This document shows, piece after piece, positions 1 to 7,277 of a DNA stretch of 64,000 nucleotides. The stretch spans positions 1 to 64,000 of the forward strand of contig CANQPM010000010.1 of NCBI GenBank assembly GCA_947625775.1, given 5' to 3'. The stretch is from an uncultured Lachnospiraceae bacterium (GTDB lineage: Bacteria; Bacillota; Clostridia; Lachnospirales; Lachnospiraceae). The position numbers and the translations under genes are program-made. A model generated the notes under the pieces. The model worked only from the letters and a program-made list of their open reading frames with translations. It was not told the origin of the DNA and searched no databases. How positions within the stretch are numbered: position 1 is the first letter of the stretch; each line of letters opens with the position of its first letter.

Positions 1-13
1 TTTAGCAGATGCG

Positions 14-46
14 CATTTCCGCTAAAATACAGCTTTTACGGAAATG
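14..46. repeat. Imperfect inverted repeat beside truncated reductase
   Basis: The arms ATTTCCG and CGGAAAT pair perfectly and extend inward through TAAAA/TTTTA around a short loop. The structure lies just past the stop of a truncated aldo/keto reductase (minus strand). It has no strong T-run, so it may be the end of whatever sequence replaced the rest of that gene rather than a terminator. Confidence 0.4.
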
Positions 47-53
47 TTTACAT

Positions 54-251
<198 letters not shown>

Positions 252-264
252 TTACATGGCTGCT

Positions 265-1104
265 TTACAGATCTGGCTGCAGCTCCATTGTGGCATAGGC
301 GGCGAGCATTTCAGGGGTTGACGTATAATACCGCCTGTTTTTATTTACCTTGGCAATCTGCGCCATATCTTCGTCAGAGAGAGCAAAGTCGAAAATATCG
401 AAGTTGTCGCGTATATGGTCGGGATTCTTAGAGCCGGGAATTACGACATTGCCGCTTTGGATATGCCAGCGCAGGATAATCTGTGCGTTGGTCTTACCGT
501 ACTTTTTAGCAAGCTCCGTAAATATCGGCTCATTTATCAGGCTCTTGTCTCCATGCCCCAGCGGATACCATGCCATAAGACCCATGCCTGTCTCGGCAAG
601 GATATTTTTCAATTCCGTCTGCGGATAATACGGGTGCGCTTCCACCTGAACCATCTGCGGTTTCAGCTCCATGGTATCAATGGCCTCTTTCAAAAGCTCA
701 TCGGGGAAATTGGAAAGACCGATGGCTTTCACCTTGCCTGCCTTGACCGCCTTTTCAATGTTCCGGTAGCCCTCGCGCCAGTTGTCTGTGGGCTGGTGCA
801 GAAACAGCAGATCGATATAGTCAGTGCCAAGCCTTTTCAGTGTTTCGTCTACCGCTGTCTCTTTTTCATAGACTGTCGGCCAGAGCTTCGTCACAAGAAA
901 GATTTCCTCTCTTGGCACGCCGCTCTTTTTGATGCCACGCCCTGTGCCGCTCTCGTTCATGTAACCGTTTGCCGTGTCGATCAGGCGCACGCCGCTTTTT
1001 AAAGCGCTTTCCACTGACGCTTCCGCCTCTGCAGGTGACATCATAAACACGCCGATCCCTGCCATAGGCATTTTAACTTTGTTATTCAATGTAATGTATT
1101 CCAT
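265..1104 (-). CDS. Aldo/keto reductase
   Basis: Cytosolic NAD(P)H-dependent oxidoreductase of the AKR (2,5-diketo-gluconate reductase-like) family, 279 residues, full length. The N-terminal beta-strand MEYITLNNKVKMPMAGIGV, the LIDTANGY segment with catalytic Asp and Tyr, VTKLWP with the catalytic Lys, LFLHQP with the active-site His, and the C-terminal IPGSKNPDHIRDN cofactor-binding loop are all visible. The start is supported by GGAGG nine bases upstream. A 43-bp motif shared with two other units of this cluster lies about 70 bp upstream, so it is probably co-regulated with them. The physiological substrate cannot be read from sequence. Confidence 0.93.
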   Translation of the reverse strand: MEYITLNNKVKMPMAGIGVFMMSPAEAEASVESALKSGVRLIDTANGYMNESGTGRGIKKSGVPREEIFLVTKLWPTVYEKETAVDETLKRLGTDYIDLLFLHQPTDNWREGYRNIEKAVKAGKVKAIGLSNFPDELLKEAIDTMELKPQMVQVEAHPYYPQTELKNILAETGMGLMAWYPLGHGDKSLINEPIFTELAKKYGKTNAQIILRWHIQSGNVVIPGSKNPDHIRDNFDIFDFALSDEDMAQIAKVNKNRRYYTSTPEMLAAYATMELQPDL

Positions 1105-1174
1105 GATAAATACCTCCTACTATTGTTTTATTATTTGCTTGTAATTCTATTTTAATCCTCCACGCCTGACAGTG

Positions 1175-1217
1175 GAAGTCTCGATTAGTTCAGCAGTTAT
1201 TACTACAGGTTAGAACT
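1175..1217 (-). promoter_or_regulatory. Shared 43-bp motif, copy 1 (candidate LysR operator)
   Basis: On the minus strand the motif runs from AGTTCTAAC to GAGACTTC and sits between the flavin reductase terminator and the aldo/keto reductase start. It aligns without gaps with 8451-8493 and 10502-10544. The consensus contains AGTTnnAAC, GGTnnnAACT and a downstream block AACGnATnGAnACTTC. Repeated AGTT/AACT half-sites suit a dimeric regulator; the LysR protein of this cluster is the obvious candidate, which is inference. Confidence 0.6.
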
Positions 1218-1236
1218 GTTTTTATTGCTATCGCGC

Positions 1237-1276
1237 CACAAAAAAGCCCGCCTGTAACACAGCTTTACAGGCGGGC
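1237..1276 (-). terminator. Intrinsic terminator of flavin reductase gene
   Basis: A perfect 12-bp GC-rich stem (GCCCGCCTGTAA and its complement, 1246-1257 with 1265-1276) is followed on the minus strand by a run of T, 19 bp after the flavin reductase stop. Confidence 0.9.
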
Positions 1277-1294
1277 AAAACATCCAGAATCTCG

Positions 1295-1846
1295 TTATTT
1301 TAATTTAGCGCCGTCCTTGAAAGCGTTCCCCACCTTTTCGCCCAAACGGATATAAGCTGCCGCGGCAGGGTCAAAGATGATGGCATCCAGCTTTTTGTAG
1401 TCCACATTACCGTCTGTCAGGATGCTTTCGTCAGCGCTGACGTTGACAATCTCACCTATCACATTGCCGTCCTCGTTGCATTTTAGGAATTTACATTCCA
1501 GCGTCAAGGGCAGTTCATTGATGATCGGCGCATTGACAAATTCACTTTTCGTCGTAGTAAATCCTGCTTTTTCCATTTTATTCGGCTCATTATTGGCGGA
1601 AACGATTCCCACATAATCGCAGGGTACGACGGTTGCTGCAGTGGCGAAGCTTACCGTAAATGCCCCTGTCGCTTTGATGTTGTCCGTGGTCTTGTGGGCG
1701 CTTAAGCACAGCTCAACGGTATTTACGCCGTACTGCCCTCCCCATGCCGCGTTCATCAGGTTCGGTTTTCCGTTTTCATCATATGTGCCGATCATCAGCA
1801 CAGGCTGTGGATATACCCACGGTTTTGATCCAAAATTTTTTCTCAT
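1295..1846 (-). CDS. Flavin reductase family protein
   Basis: FMN-binding split-barrel protein of 183 residues, the usual family length. The start MRKNFGSKPWVYPQPVLMIGTYD is the typical N-terminal strand, followed by the PNLMNAAWGGQ flavin-contact segment and a VSFATAATVVPCDYVGIVS region. Such proteins bind FMN and transfer electrons from NAD(P)H or act as small flavoprotein reductases in the cytosol. An AAGGAGG site lies eight bases upstream. It is the first gene on the far side of the decayed esterase/flavodoxin genes and fits the redox theme of the cluster. Confidence 0.92.
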   Translation of the reverse strand: MRKNFGSKPWVYPQPVLMIGTYDENGKPNLMNAAWGGQYGVNTVELCLSAHKTTDNIKATGAFTVSFATAATVVPCDYVGIVSANNEPNKMEKAGFTTTKSEFVNAPIINELPLTLECKFLKCNEDGNVIGEIVNVSADESILTDGNVDYKKLDAIIFDPAAAAYIRLGEKVGNAFKDGAKLK

Positions 1847-1880
1847 CGCTTTGTCCTCCTTTATTTTCCTTTATTTTCCT

Positions 1881-2562
1881 TTATTTTCCGAACAGCCAGC
1901 CCATGATATTTTCATCATAGGCGAACAGTCCTCCGCCTCCGTGCTGGTTATTCATTCCTCTCTCCCGAAAATAGCTGTCCCCTTTGATGTCCAGCACCAA
2001 AATTTCCTTGATTTCCGATTCGTTAAGTCCCTGCTGTTCATACAGATTGTATAAAGTATCATAAGCACGTTTTGTCGGTTCGGAGCCGTAATACTCGTCA
2101 CCCTCGCCTATGGCAAGATACACTGGTGTACGGCTCTCTGCCAGGACTTCCAAATCCCCGTCCCACTGAGAAGAACAGTGAAGATAAGCTGTAAAAAGCT
2201 CCGGGCGCTTGCCCATCACGAGGGACATTGTCTCTCCGCCGCCAGAATAGCCGTTGGCATAGACCTTTTCGCGGTCGATGTTATAGGCAGCAAGGAAATA
2301 TTCCAGCAGAGCTATCGTCTGATTGGCGGAGGTTTCGCCCCACTCCCTGAAAATACAGCCCCTCATATCCCGGAAGCGTAAAGAACAGCGCATAGGGGCG
2401 GCTGCCATCGTAACTGTCGGGAATATAGACATTATAATGAATATCACCGTCATTTTGTGAGTGATACACGTTGTCAATCACAAAGCCGCGGTAGGTTTCG
2501 GTTCCAGCATCTATGGAATATTCAATGCCGGAACCGATTATAGTTCCAAGCCCGCAACCCAC
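1881..2562 (-). pseudogene. Alpha/beta hydrolase (esterase) with frame-breaking internal deletion
   Basis: Two overlapping frames together make one hydrolase. The first (2281-2562) reads GFVIDNVYHSQNDGDIHYN, then YALFFTLPGYEGLYFQG. The second (from about 2370 to 1881) continues with WGETSANQTIALLEYFL, YANGYSGGGET (Ser nucleophile elbow GYSGG), GEGDEYYG and NQHGGGG near the end. Family members have roughly 30 residues between these segments (oxyanion region and following helix), which are missing here, and the frame changes at the junction near 2350-2370. No signal peptide or own ribosome binding site is seen; the coding sequence begins inside the flavodoxin 3' end, suggesting it was once fused or coupled to it. 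Confidence 0.8.
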
Positions 2563-2768
2563 TCTTTCACTTCTTCTTCAGAAACTCTTGACTGGAAACG
2601 CTGCCCCTCCAGCCAGTCTCCAGTCCCTGCCGCATCCCGAAGCAGCTCCCCGCTCTCGCCTAATCCGGAAGATGAGGATGTGCAGAATGGGATCACTGTC
2701 TTTCCTGTAAAATCGTTAGAAGAAATGAAAGTATCTACCGGCCATGCCGCAATACCCCACCATATGGG
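2538..2768 (-). pseudogene. Flavodoxin C-terminal half (separated by insertion)
   Basis: The frame reads YPIWWGIAAWPVDTFISS, then TVIPFCTSSSSGLGES and WLEGQRFQSRVSEEEVKEW, the C-terminal half of a flavodoxin. The missing N-terminal half lies 3.06 kb away at 5833-6309, ending in VFIGY exactly where this half resumes with YPIWW. The residues before YPIWW (KKKQKNKIFFSPYLTEE) come from the inserted DNA. The gene is therefore disrupted by the 2772-5832 insertion. Confidence 0.9.
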
Positions 2769-2974
2769 ATATTCTTCTGTCAAGTATGGACTAAAAAAAA
2801 TTTTATTTTTTTGCTTTTTCTTCACAATCCCACCAACAGAGGATTTATGCGGTTCTGCCACTGATCTCATTTTACCCTTGCAACTGTATATTGTCTAATA
2901 CTTATTTCATTTTGTTTTCCATGCCTTAGAAGAATAGTCTCACACATACTGCAATAGGACCGCTCCATAACTAC

Positions 2975-3370
2975 TCACATACTTACTGCCAGTTTCTTTG
3001 CGAAGTCACTGTATATTTCTTTGTCTGCCCATTTCACATAATCTGCAATGTCGATCAGTCCTCTCAGGTCATAGATTTTGGAGTGCATCGCAAGTTCTAC
3101 ATTCTCTGGGCTGTACTCTCCCAATTCCTTCAGTTTTGCAGTCATCTTTCGTCTGATTTCTTCCTGTAAGGACTGCGGCATTGCTGATATATAGTAAGGC
3201 GGCACATATGGCACATCCTTCTGCAATACTGCATCTTTATATTTGTAGCTTTTCTCAAAGTCAAGTATAAACTCCCGTATCAGGATTTTTGCTTCACTCT
3301 GCTTTTCTTCACTGATAAACCCTGTTAGTTCGTCGAAGAACTGAACCAGTTCCCTTTTTGTAAAGCCCAT
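2975..3370 (-). CDS. Hypothetical ~131-aa protein, paralogue A of element
   Basis: Function not recognised. It begins MGFTKRELVQFFDELTGFIS and is clearly paralogous to the 130-aa protein at 5131-5523: shared features are the N-terminus, YISAMPQSLQEEI, and SKIYDLRGLIDIADYV. It is predicted mostly helical, acidic/basic rich, with no signal peptide or membrane segment. AGGAG lies nine bases before the ATG. A 63-nt double-hairpin element lies immediately upstream of the Shine-Dalgarno, as for the paralogue. It is the last gene in the element before the flavodoxin junction. Confidence 0.75.
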   Translation of the reverse strand: MGFTKRELVQFFDELTGFISEEKQSEAKILIREFILDFEKSYKYKDAVLQKDVPYVPPYYISAMPQSLQEEIRRKMTAKLKELGEYSPENVELAMHSKIYDLRGLIDIADYVKWADKEIYSDFAKKLAVSM

Positions 3371-3398
3371 CTTTGCATACTCCTACTTAAATCAAAAA

Positions 3399-3461
3399 GA
3401 CAGAACCAAATTAGCGATGTTCAAACGGAACTTCCATTTACAAAGCCAACATAATTCTGCC
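3399..3461 (-). promoter_or_regulatory. Double-hairpin leader element, copy 2
   Basis: On the minus strand GGCAGAATTATGTTGGC pairs with GCTAATTTGGTTCTGTC, largely through G-T wobbles, enclosing an inner hairpin AAATGGA/TCCGTTT. A T-rich tract follows and then the ribosome binding site of the 131-aa gene. Layout and length match copy 1 (5551-5613), and many differences between them preserve pairing, which points to selection on structure. It could be a terminator/attenuator or a protein-binding hairpin. Confidence 0.6.
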
Positions 3462-3612
3462 TAATTTCAAATTATTTATATCACTAAAAGCCAAACCACT
3501 TTTAGATTTTTAATTCACTTCCGACAATACCATAAAATCAAAAACTAGACTTCGCAACTTGAAATCTAGCTCATAGCACTTCACAATAGAAAACAATCAT
3601 ACAAATTTTATT

Positions 3613-4053
3613 TTAGCATTTTGTGTAATCAGGAAATTTGAATATATAATATAAGAACATAACTTTTACAGCTAATTCATACTTTTTCTCTACTGAAACA
3701 CATTTACTATCTTGCATAAAATTTATTACTATTTCCTTTTCTATACCTATACAGTTAGCTAAAACCGCTTTATCCATTTCGTATATTTGCTCAAACACCT
3801 CTAAAATACTTTTTAATCGAGTATCTATATCAATATCTGAACCCAAAGATAGTATACTAATCAAATCATTTATATAATGTACTGTTTCTTCAGGCAAAGA
3901 ATCAACTTCTTTTCCATCAATAAAATCTGCAAACCATTGACTATTGACTTTAGTCAAATTACTGAGAACATCATAAGTCAATTTCTTATCTTTTATTAAA
4001 TCCGATAAGTCTTGCTGAATTATTTTATTTGGTATTTGATTTATTCTTTCCAT
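3613..4053 (-). CDS. Helix-turn-helix domain protein
   Basis: A 146-residue all-alpha protein starting MERINQIPNKIIQQDLSDLI, followed by a KLTYDVLSNLTKVNSQWFADF segment that fits an HTH fold, and a second helical half (EKKYELAVKVMFLYYIF). It resembles HTH proteins often found next to small peptide or bacteriocin-like genes in Firmicutes; that recollection is from family knowledge, not a search. GGAGG is eight bases upstream of the ATG, and an 11-bp perfect inverted repeat (4067-4110) overlaps the promoter/leader, suggesting autoregulation. Base composition is noticeably more AT-rich than the flanking genes. Confidence 0.65.
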   Translation of the reverse strand: MERINQIPNKIIQQDLSDLIKDKKLTYDVLSNLTKVNSQWFADFIDGKEVDSLPEETVHYINDLISILSLGSDIDIDTRLKSILEVFEQIYEMDKAVLANCIGIEKEIVINFMQDSKCVSVEKKYELAVKVMFLYYIFKFPDYTKC

Positions 4054-4066
4054 GAAGTTCCTCCCA

Positions 4067-4110
4067 AAATCAGGTCACTATATTTATGATAACATATAAT
4101 GACCTGATTT
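4067..4110 (-). promoter_or_regulatory. 11-bp inverted repeat upstream of HTH gene
   Basis: AAATCAGGTCA (4067-4077) and its exact complement (4100-4110) flank an AT-rich 22-bp centre. On the minus strand the second arm runs into TTTT directly before the GGGAGG ribosome binding site of the HTH gene. It may be the operator of the HTH protein, the terminator of the ParM operon, or both. Confidence 0.5.
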
Positions 4111-4129
4111 GCATGAAATAATTATAGAT

Positions 4130-4705
4130 TTACGGCGTCCATGTAATTCTATTGCTTATTGTTTCGGCAACAGCAGTTGTTCCATTATAAGCAATACCAC
4201 TAAGTGATGCTGAATACAAATGTCCACTAATACGAGCAGCATATATGCTTCCACTAAAGCTGTAGACATTCGTTGAACCTGCACTCATACCTGATGTTAC
4301 ATCCGATACACTAATAGTTGCCGTGTACTTCTCTTTCTCAAAGCGGAAAGCGACTTCTTTCTTCTTTGACAGATAATCAATGAAGTCCTGCTTCTCTGCA
4401 CCGAACCTTGTCAGGGGAAGTCCTACCGATAAAAGAACATCTGCATTTCTCATTCCCCGTCCGTTCAGTTCCTTTGCGATTGCCGCAAGGGTAAGCAGAT
4501 AGAAGTTGTCATTCTCAACTTTCGTGTCCCTGACCTCAAGACGTTTCCCGCCTACCTTGTAATACTTTCCGTCAATTTCCACCACATCATCATAAAATGC
4601 GGGTTCCGTTGTGATCTCCTTTACCCCTGTTGTAAAAATGTGCGAAGCTGTTTTCATATTCGACCAGCCGTGATCGATCCCGATTACTTGAATATTTTTT
4701 TCCAT
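4130..4705 (-). CDS. ParM/StbA-like actin-family protein with replaced C-terminus
   Basis: The first ~135 residues match the N-terminal subdomain of plasmid-segregation actins: IGIDHGWSNMK (phosphate-1 loop), DDVVEIDGKYYKVGGKR, and DVLLSVGLPLTRFG. Family members have about 300 or more residues. Here, after ISVSDV, the ATPase body is replaced by a 55-residue Ser/Gly/Ala/Tyr-rich tail ending SNRITWTP that does not look like an actin fold. An intact ATPase is therefore unlikely. The start is set at the ATG preceded by GGAGG with nine bases spacing; the upstream in-frame ATG overlaps the previous stop. It is the last gene of a tightly packed operon with 4729-5523. Plasmid or integrative-element origin is inferred. 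Confidence 0.7.
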   Translation of the reverse strand: MEKNIQVIGIDHGWSNMKTASHIFTTGVKEITTEPAFYDDVVEIDGKYYKVGGKRLEVRDTKVENDNFYLLTLAAIAKELNGRGMRNADVLLSVGLPLTRFGAEKQDFIDYLSKKKEVAFRFEKEKYTATISVSDVTSGMSAGSTNVYSFSGSIYAARISGHLYSASLSGIAYNGTTAVAETISNRITWTP

Positions 4706-4728
4706 TCCGTTTTTCCTCCATATCTTTT

Positions 4729-5016
4729 TCATGTCGTTTTATCTCTCCTTAAAATCTTTCTCATGCAGGGAAAACAATACTTTTCTGATTGTCTGTACGG
4801 ACATCCAAAACACATATCTTCCTTGTCCTGCTCCGTGATTTCAGGCTTGCTTTCTTCCTTGACACACTTCTTGGCGAGACACTGGCTGTTATTTCCGTAA
4901 AAGAACTGGCAGCACATACAGCTTCTCAGGTCTTTTTCCAGTTTTACTTGTGCTGCAATAATTCCGCTTTGTTTTGGAGCGTCCTGCACTCTTATGTTAA
5001 TTCCCATCCACGCCAC
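4729..5016 (-). CDS. Cysteine-rich small protein of mobile element
   Basis: A 95-residue protein with GTG start (an internal ATG three codons later is possible). It contains SCMCCQFF, QCLAKKC and a C-terminal CFGCPYRQSEKYCFPCM cluster, nine or more Cys in all, which suggests a zinc ribbon or treble-clef fold. Exact function is not known. The gene overlaps the 45-aa membrane protein upstream and its stop overlaps the region leading into the ParM-like gene, so the four genes form one operon. Similar Cys-rich proteins accompany ParM-like genes in conjugative elements of Clostridia (family knowledge). Confidence 0.65.
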   Translation of the reverse strand: MAWMGINIRVQDAPKQSGIIAAQVKLEKDLRSCMCCQFFYGNNSQCLAKKCVKEESKPEITEQDKEDMCFGCPYRQSEKYCFPCMRKILRRDKTT

Positions 5017-5134
5017 CCGCCTCTCTTGCGGCGGAAAGCATGTTTATCTCTTCCATCTTCCTGTCTGCCAACCCTGCTGATCTTGAAAGCGCAAGTACAA
5101 ACATAAATGCTACTATAAATCCTACCGCTATCAT
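4997..5134 (-). CDS. 45-aa single-pass membrane protein
   Basis: A small open frame starting MIAVGFIVAFMFVLALSRSA, giving one N-terminal hydrophobic helix followed by a charged tail (ADRKMEEINMLSAAREAGG). Its ATG overlaps the stop of the 130-aa gene (ATGA), and its 3' end overlaps the start of the Cys-rich gene, so translation is coupled. It occupies the gap that would otherwise separate two tightly linked genes. Function unknown. Confidence 0.6.
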   Translation of the reverse strand: MIAVGFIVAFMFVLALSRSAGLADRKMEEINMLSAAREAGGVDGN

Positions 5135-5523
5135 CTGCCGCCCCTCCTCTTCTGCTCCGCTTTCTTCTTCTGTTCCGCTTCCATTCGCTCGACATACTCA
5201 CGAATGTCAATCAAATCCTCTAAGTCATAGATTTTGGAACTCATGGCACGGTCAACATTTTCAGGAGTACATTCGCCGTGCTCCGTCAGTGCTGCTATTA
5301 CTTTCTGCTTGATTTCTTCCTGCACTGAATCCGGCATTGCTGCTATATAGTGTGGCGGCAGCTTTGAAACTTCTGTGATTACCTCCTTTTCGTATCCGTA
5401 AGTCTTTTCAAAGTCACTTAGGAACTTTTCTTTTGCCAATACTGCTCTTGCCTTGTTTTCCTCACTGGCTAACTCCACCAGTCCGTCTAAGAACTGAATC
5501 AGCTCCCTTTTTGTAAAGCCCAT
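5131..5523 (-). CDS. Hypothetical ~130-aa protein, paralogue B of element
   Basis: First gene of the element's operon and a paralogue of the protein at 2975-3370: MGFTKRELIQFLDGLVELAS, HYIAAMPDSVQEEI and SKIYDLEDLIDIREYV are shared. The C-terminus is a highly charged EAEQKKKAEQKRRGGR tail. No membrane segment or known domain is recognised. AAGGAGG is positioned seven to eight bases before the ATG, directly after double-hairpin copy 1. Its stop overlaps the next ATG. Confidence 0.78.
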   Translation of the reverse strand: MGFTKRELIQFLDGLVELASEENKARAVLAKEKFLSDFEKTYGYEKEVITEVSKLPPHYIAAMPDSVQEEIKQKVIAALTEHGECTPENVDRAMSSKIYDLEDLIDIREYVERMEAEQKKKAEQKRRGGR

Positions 5524-5550
5524 CTGTAAATCCTCCTTCTCAAAACAAAA

Positions 5551-5613
5551 GGTAGGACCAGATTAGCGTTGCACAAACGGAATATCCGTTTAGAGAGCTA
5601 ATTTAGTCCTACC
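5551..5613 (-). promoter_or_regulatory. Double-hairpin leader element, copy 1
   Basis: On the minus strand GGTAGGACTAAATTAGC pairs with GCTAATCTGGTCCTACC (17-bp outer stem, few mismatches), enclosing a perfect inner hairpin AAACGGA/TCCGTTT. It is followed by TTTTGTTTT and then AAGGAGG of the 130-aa gene. A stem plus T-tract between promoter and ribosome binding site is attenuator-like. The outer-stem motif GGACTAAA recurs at both ends of the inserted element. Confidence 0.65.
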
Positions 5614-5760
5614 TAAATCTTTGTTATTTTGTTTCACCTCGCATTTCCTTAAAGCCATAGAATGACCGTATCAGTAATCGACCATTATCTGACTTTCGTA
5701 ATGTAGGTTTTCGATTTTGATCAGCGCTGTCCTAATCTTGACCTAAAATGGGCTTAAAAT

Positions 5761-5821
5761 AATAGGACTAAATCAGTGCAAACCCTTGATTTTATTGGGT
5801 TTCTCTTAATTTAGTCCTATT
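5761..5821 (-). repeat. Double-hairpin element, copy 3, at element end
   Basis: The arms AATAGGACTAAAT and ATTTAGTCCTATT are exact complements and enclose an inner AAACCC/GGGTTT hairpin, followed by an AT-rich tract. Length (61 nt) and layout match the two leader copies, but here no gene follows; it ends 11 bp from the insertion junction. The ~140 bp between this copy and copy 1 contain no gene I can support. Confidence 0.65.
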
Positions 5822-5832
5822 ATACCACCAGC

Positions 5833-6309
5833 ATAACCTATAAATACCTTATTGTATTCACTCCAGTTGTCGGGGACTGCATTCTCCAGCTCTACAACAC
5901 GCAAAGCTTCATCGTCATGCTCGCGCGATACCCGGCTGTCCCGATTTGTCCAGTCCAGATCGTCGGAGGTATAAGGTTCTGTCGGCACCAGCTCAAACAA
6001 ATCCCCGCCTGTAGCGCCCGCTATATATTCGGCAACCGCCTCGGTATTGCCTGTGGCGGAAAAGTACACCACCAGCGTTTTGCCCCCGTCTGTTTCATCC
6101 GCTTCAACCGAACTTGCAGTTTCGGCGGCTGCTTCAGAAGAATCCATATCCGTTGATTCACCAGACGTCTCTTTCAGCTCGGAACTGCTTTCCGGCGTCG
6201 TACTTTCCCCAGCAGGGCTGCCTGAGCTGCTTTCCCTATTCTGACTAGAACATGCTGCAAGGGAAAACACCATCATCACACTTAACAAAACTGCAAAAAA
6301 TTTCTTCAT
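5833..6309 (-). pseudogene. Flavodoxin lipoprotein, N-terminal half (interrupted)
   Basis: The frame starts MKKFFAVLLSVMMVFSLAAC, a lipoprotein signal with lipobox SLAAC, then a Ser/Glu-rich linker and a flavodoxin fold: GKTLVVYFSATGNTEAVAEY (FMN phosphate loop), then LENAVPDNWSEYNKVFIGY. It breaks at the insertion and runs into element DNA (AGGIIGLN, stop). The missing half is at 2538-2768. The start is the ATG with GAAGGA nine bases upstream. Before disruption this would have been a membrane-anchored extracytoplasmic flavodoxin, next to the permease and DUF362 lipoprotein. Confidence 0.9.
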
Positions 6310-6332
6310 AAATTTCATTCCTTCTTTCTATC

Positions 6333-7247
6333 TTATAAAATTATATTGACAACCATTCCCGTAGCAAACGAGAACAGCATCACAAACGCGAGATACAGTA
6401 AAAACCGTTTCACGCCCAGCACGATTTTCAGCGCCCCCAGATTAGTGATTTTCGTTGACGGACCTGTGAGCATAAACGCCGCCGCGCTTCCCATGCTCAT
6501 TCCGGAATAAAGCCACTCCCGAATCAGGGGGATTGTCCCGCCGCCGCAGGCATAGAGCGGGACACCGATCGTGGCAGCCATCAGTACGCCGAAGCCTTCA
6601 TTCGCCTTTCCAAACAGAGCTGCAAACCTGTCTGCCGGAACATACCGCTGAAACAGCGCCGACAGCAGCACGCCCACAAGAAACAATGGCCCGGTAGCTT
6701 TAATGTTTCTGCCAATGTCCTTGACAAGCCGCATAAAGAGGTTCGGATCGGTATCATGATTATGGGGTTCGTCAAAGCCTGTAAAGTTGAAAAATGGCTT
6801 GTTCTTATAAAACACCCGAATGAAGATGCCTGCCATGCAGCCGCAAATAAAGCAGGAAACGATCCGCACCGTTAAGGCGACGCTTCCGAGCGCCGTACTG
6901 TAAATGATAAGCTGGGGATTTAGCAGAATCGAACTCATCATAAATGCCGCCAGCCAGTCATCCCGAATGCCGCTTTTGGAGAAAGACGCTGCAAGCGGGA
7001 TTGTCCCGTACATACAAAGCGGCGAAGCGATGCCGAGAATGCTTGCCGGAATGATGCCAAGAACGCCGATTTTCTTATCGCCCATGCTGCGGAAAAGTCC
7101 ATGAATTTTATCCTTGACAAACACGGAAATAACCGAGCCTAAGACAATGCCAAGTGCGTAATAGAGAGCAATCTGCCTAAGCTGCACGGTAAAGTAATAC
7201 CATACATAAACAAATTCACGCTGCAGCACTTCCCCTATCTGTCCCAA
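6333..7247 (-). CDS. ArsP/DUF318-like permease
   Basis: A 304-residue polytopic membrane protein with about eight hydrophobic segments. It has the two internal repeats typical of this permease family: GIASPLCMYGTIPLAASFSK in the first half and IGVPLYACGGGTIPLIREW in the second, each with a conserved Cys, plus FMLTGPSTKITNLG. Some family members export trivalent organoarsenicals; the substrate here is unknown. TTG at 7247 is the most plausible start, preceded by GGAAGGGG; a GTG nine codons in is possible. It lies between DUF362 and flavodoxin genes, all on the same strand with short gaps, so it is likely in one operon. Confidence 0.85.
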   Translation of the reverse strand: MGQIGEVLQREFVYVWYYFTVQLRQIALYYALGIVLGSVISVFVKDKIHGLFRSMGDKKIGVLGIIPASILGIASPLCMYGTIPLAASFSKSGIRDDWLAAFMMSSILLNPQLIIYSTALGSVALTVRIVSCFICGCMAGIFIRVFYKNKPFFNFTGFDEPHNHDTDPNLFMRLVKDIGRNIKATGPLFLVGVLLSALFQRYVPADRFAALFGKANEGFGVLMAATIGVPLYACGGGTIPLIREWLYSGMSMGSAAAFMLTGPSTKITNLGALKIVLGVKRFLLYLAFVMLFSFATGMVVNIIL

Positions 7248-7277
7248 AGCCGCTCACCCCTTCCGCTTGGTTATTTT

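Larger units (their letters stand above)
2772..5832. mobile_element. 3.06-kb insertion splitting the flavodoxin gene
   Basis: The flavodoxin reading frame can be rejoined only by removing this block; the codon TAT (ATA on the plus strand) is present at both junctions (2769-2771 and 5833-5835), consistent with a 3-bp target duplication. The 8-mer GGACTAAA lies 15-16 bases inside each end in inverted orientation, although the outermost bases do not match. Contents on the minus strand: 130-aa protein, 45-aa membrane protein, Cys-rich protein, ParM-like chimera, HTH protein, and a second 131-aa paralogue. No transposase, integrase, relaxase or Rep protein is recognisable, so it may be non-autonomous, a decayed element, or of an unfamiliar type. 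Confidence 0.7.

Noticed and set aside
2461-2898. 145-aa plus-strand frame across the broken flavodoxin/esterase
   Set aside because: Antisense shadow; the minus strand holds recognisable family motifs.
4992-5210. 72-aa open frame (Arg-rich) on the minus strand
   Set aside because: It is an out-of-frame shadow of two coupled genes, the 45-aa membrane protein and the end of the 130-aa gene.
5622-5760. Short coding tail (KIENLHYESQIMVDY) upstream of the element operon
   Set aside because: Frame is stop-bounded, lacks a start, and shares the strip with another equally open frame.
6333-7247. Calling the permease an arsenic-resistance gene
   Set aside because: No ars regulator or reductase is nearby; the family has varied substrates.
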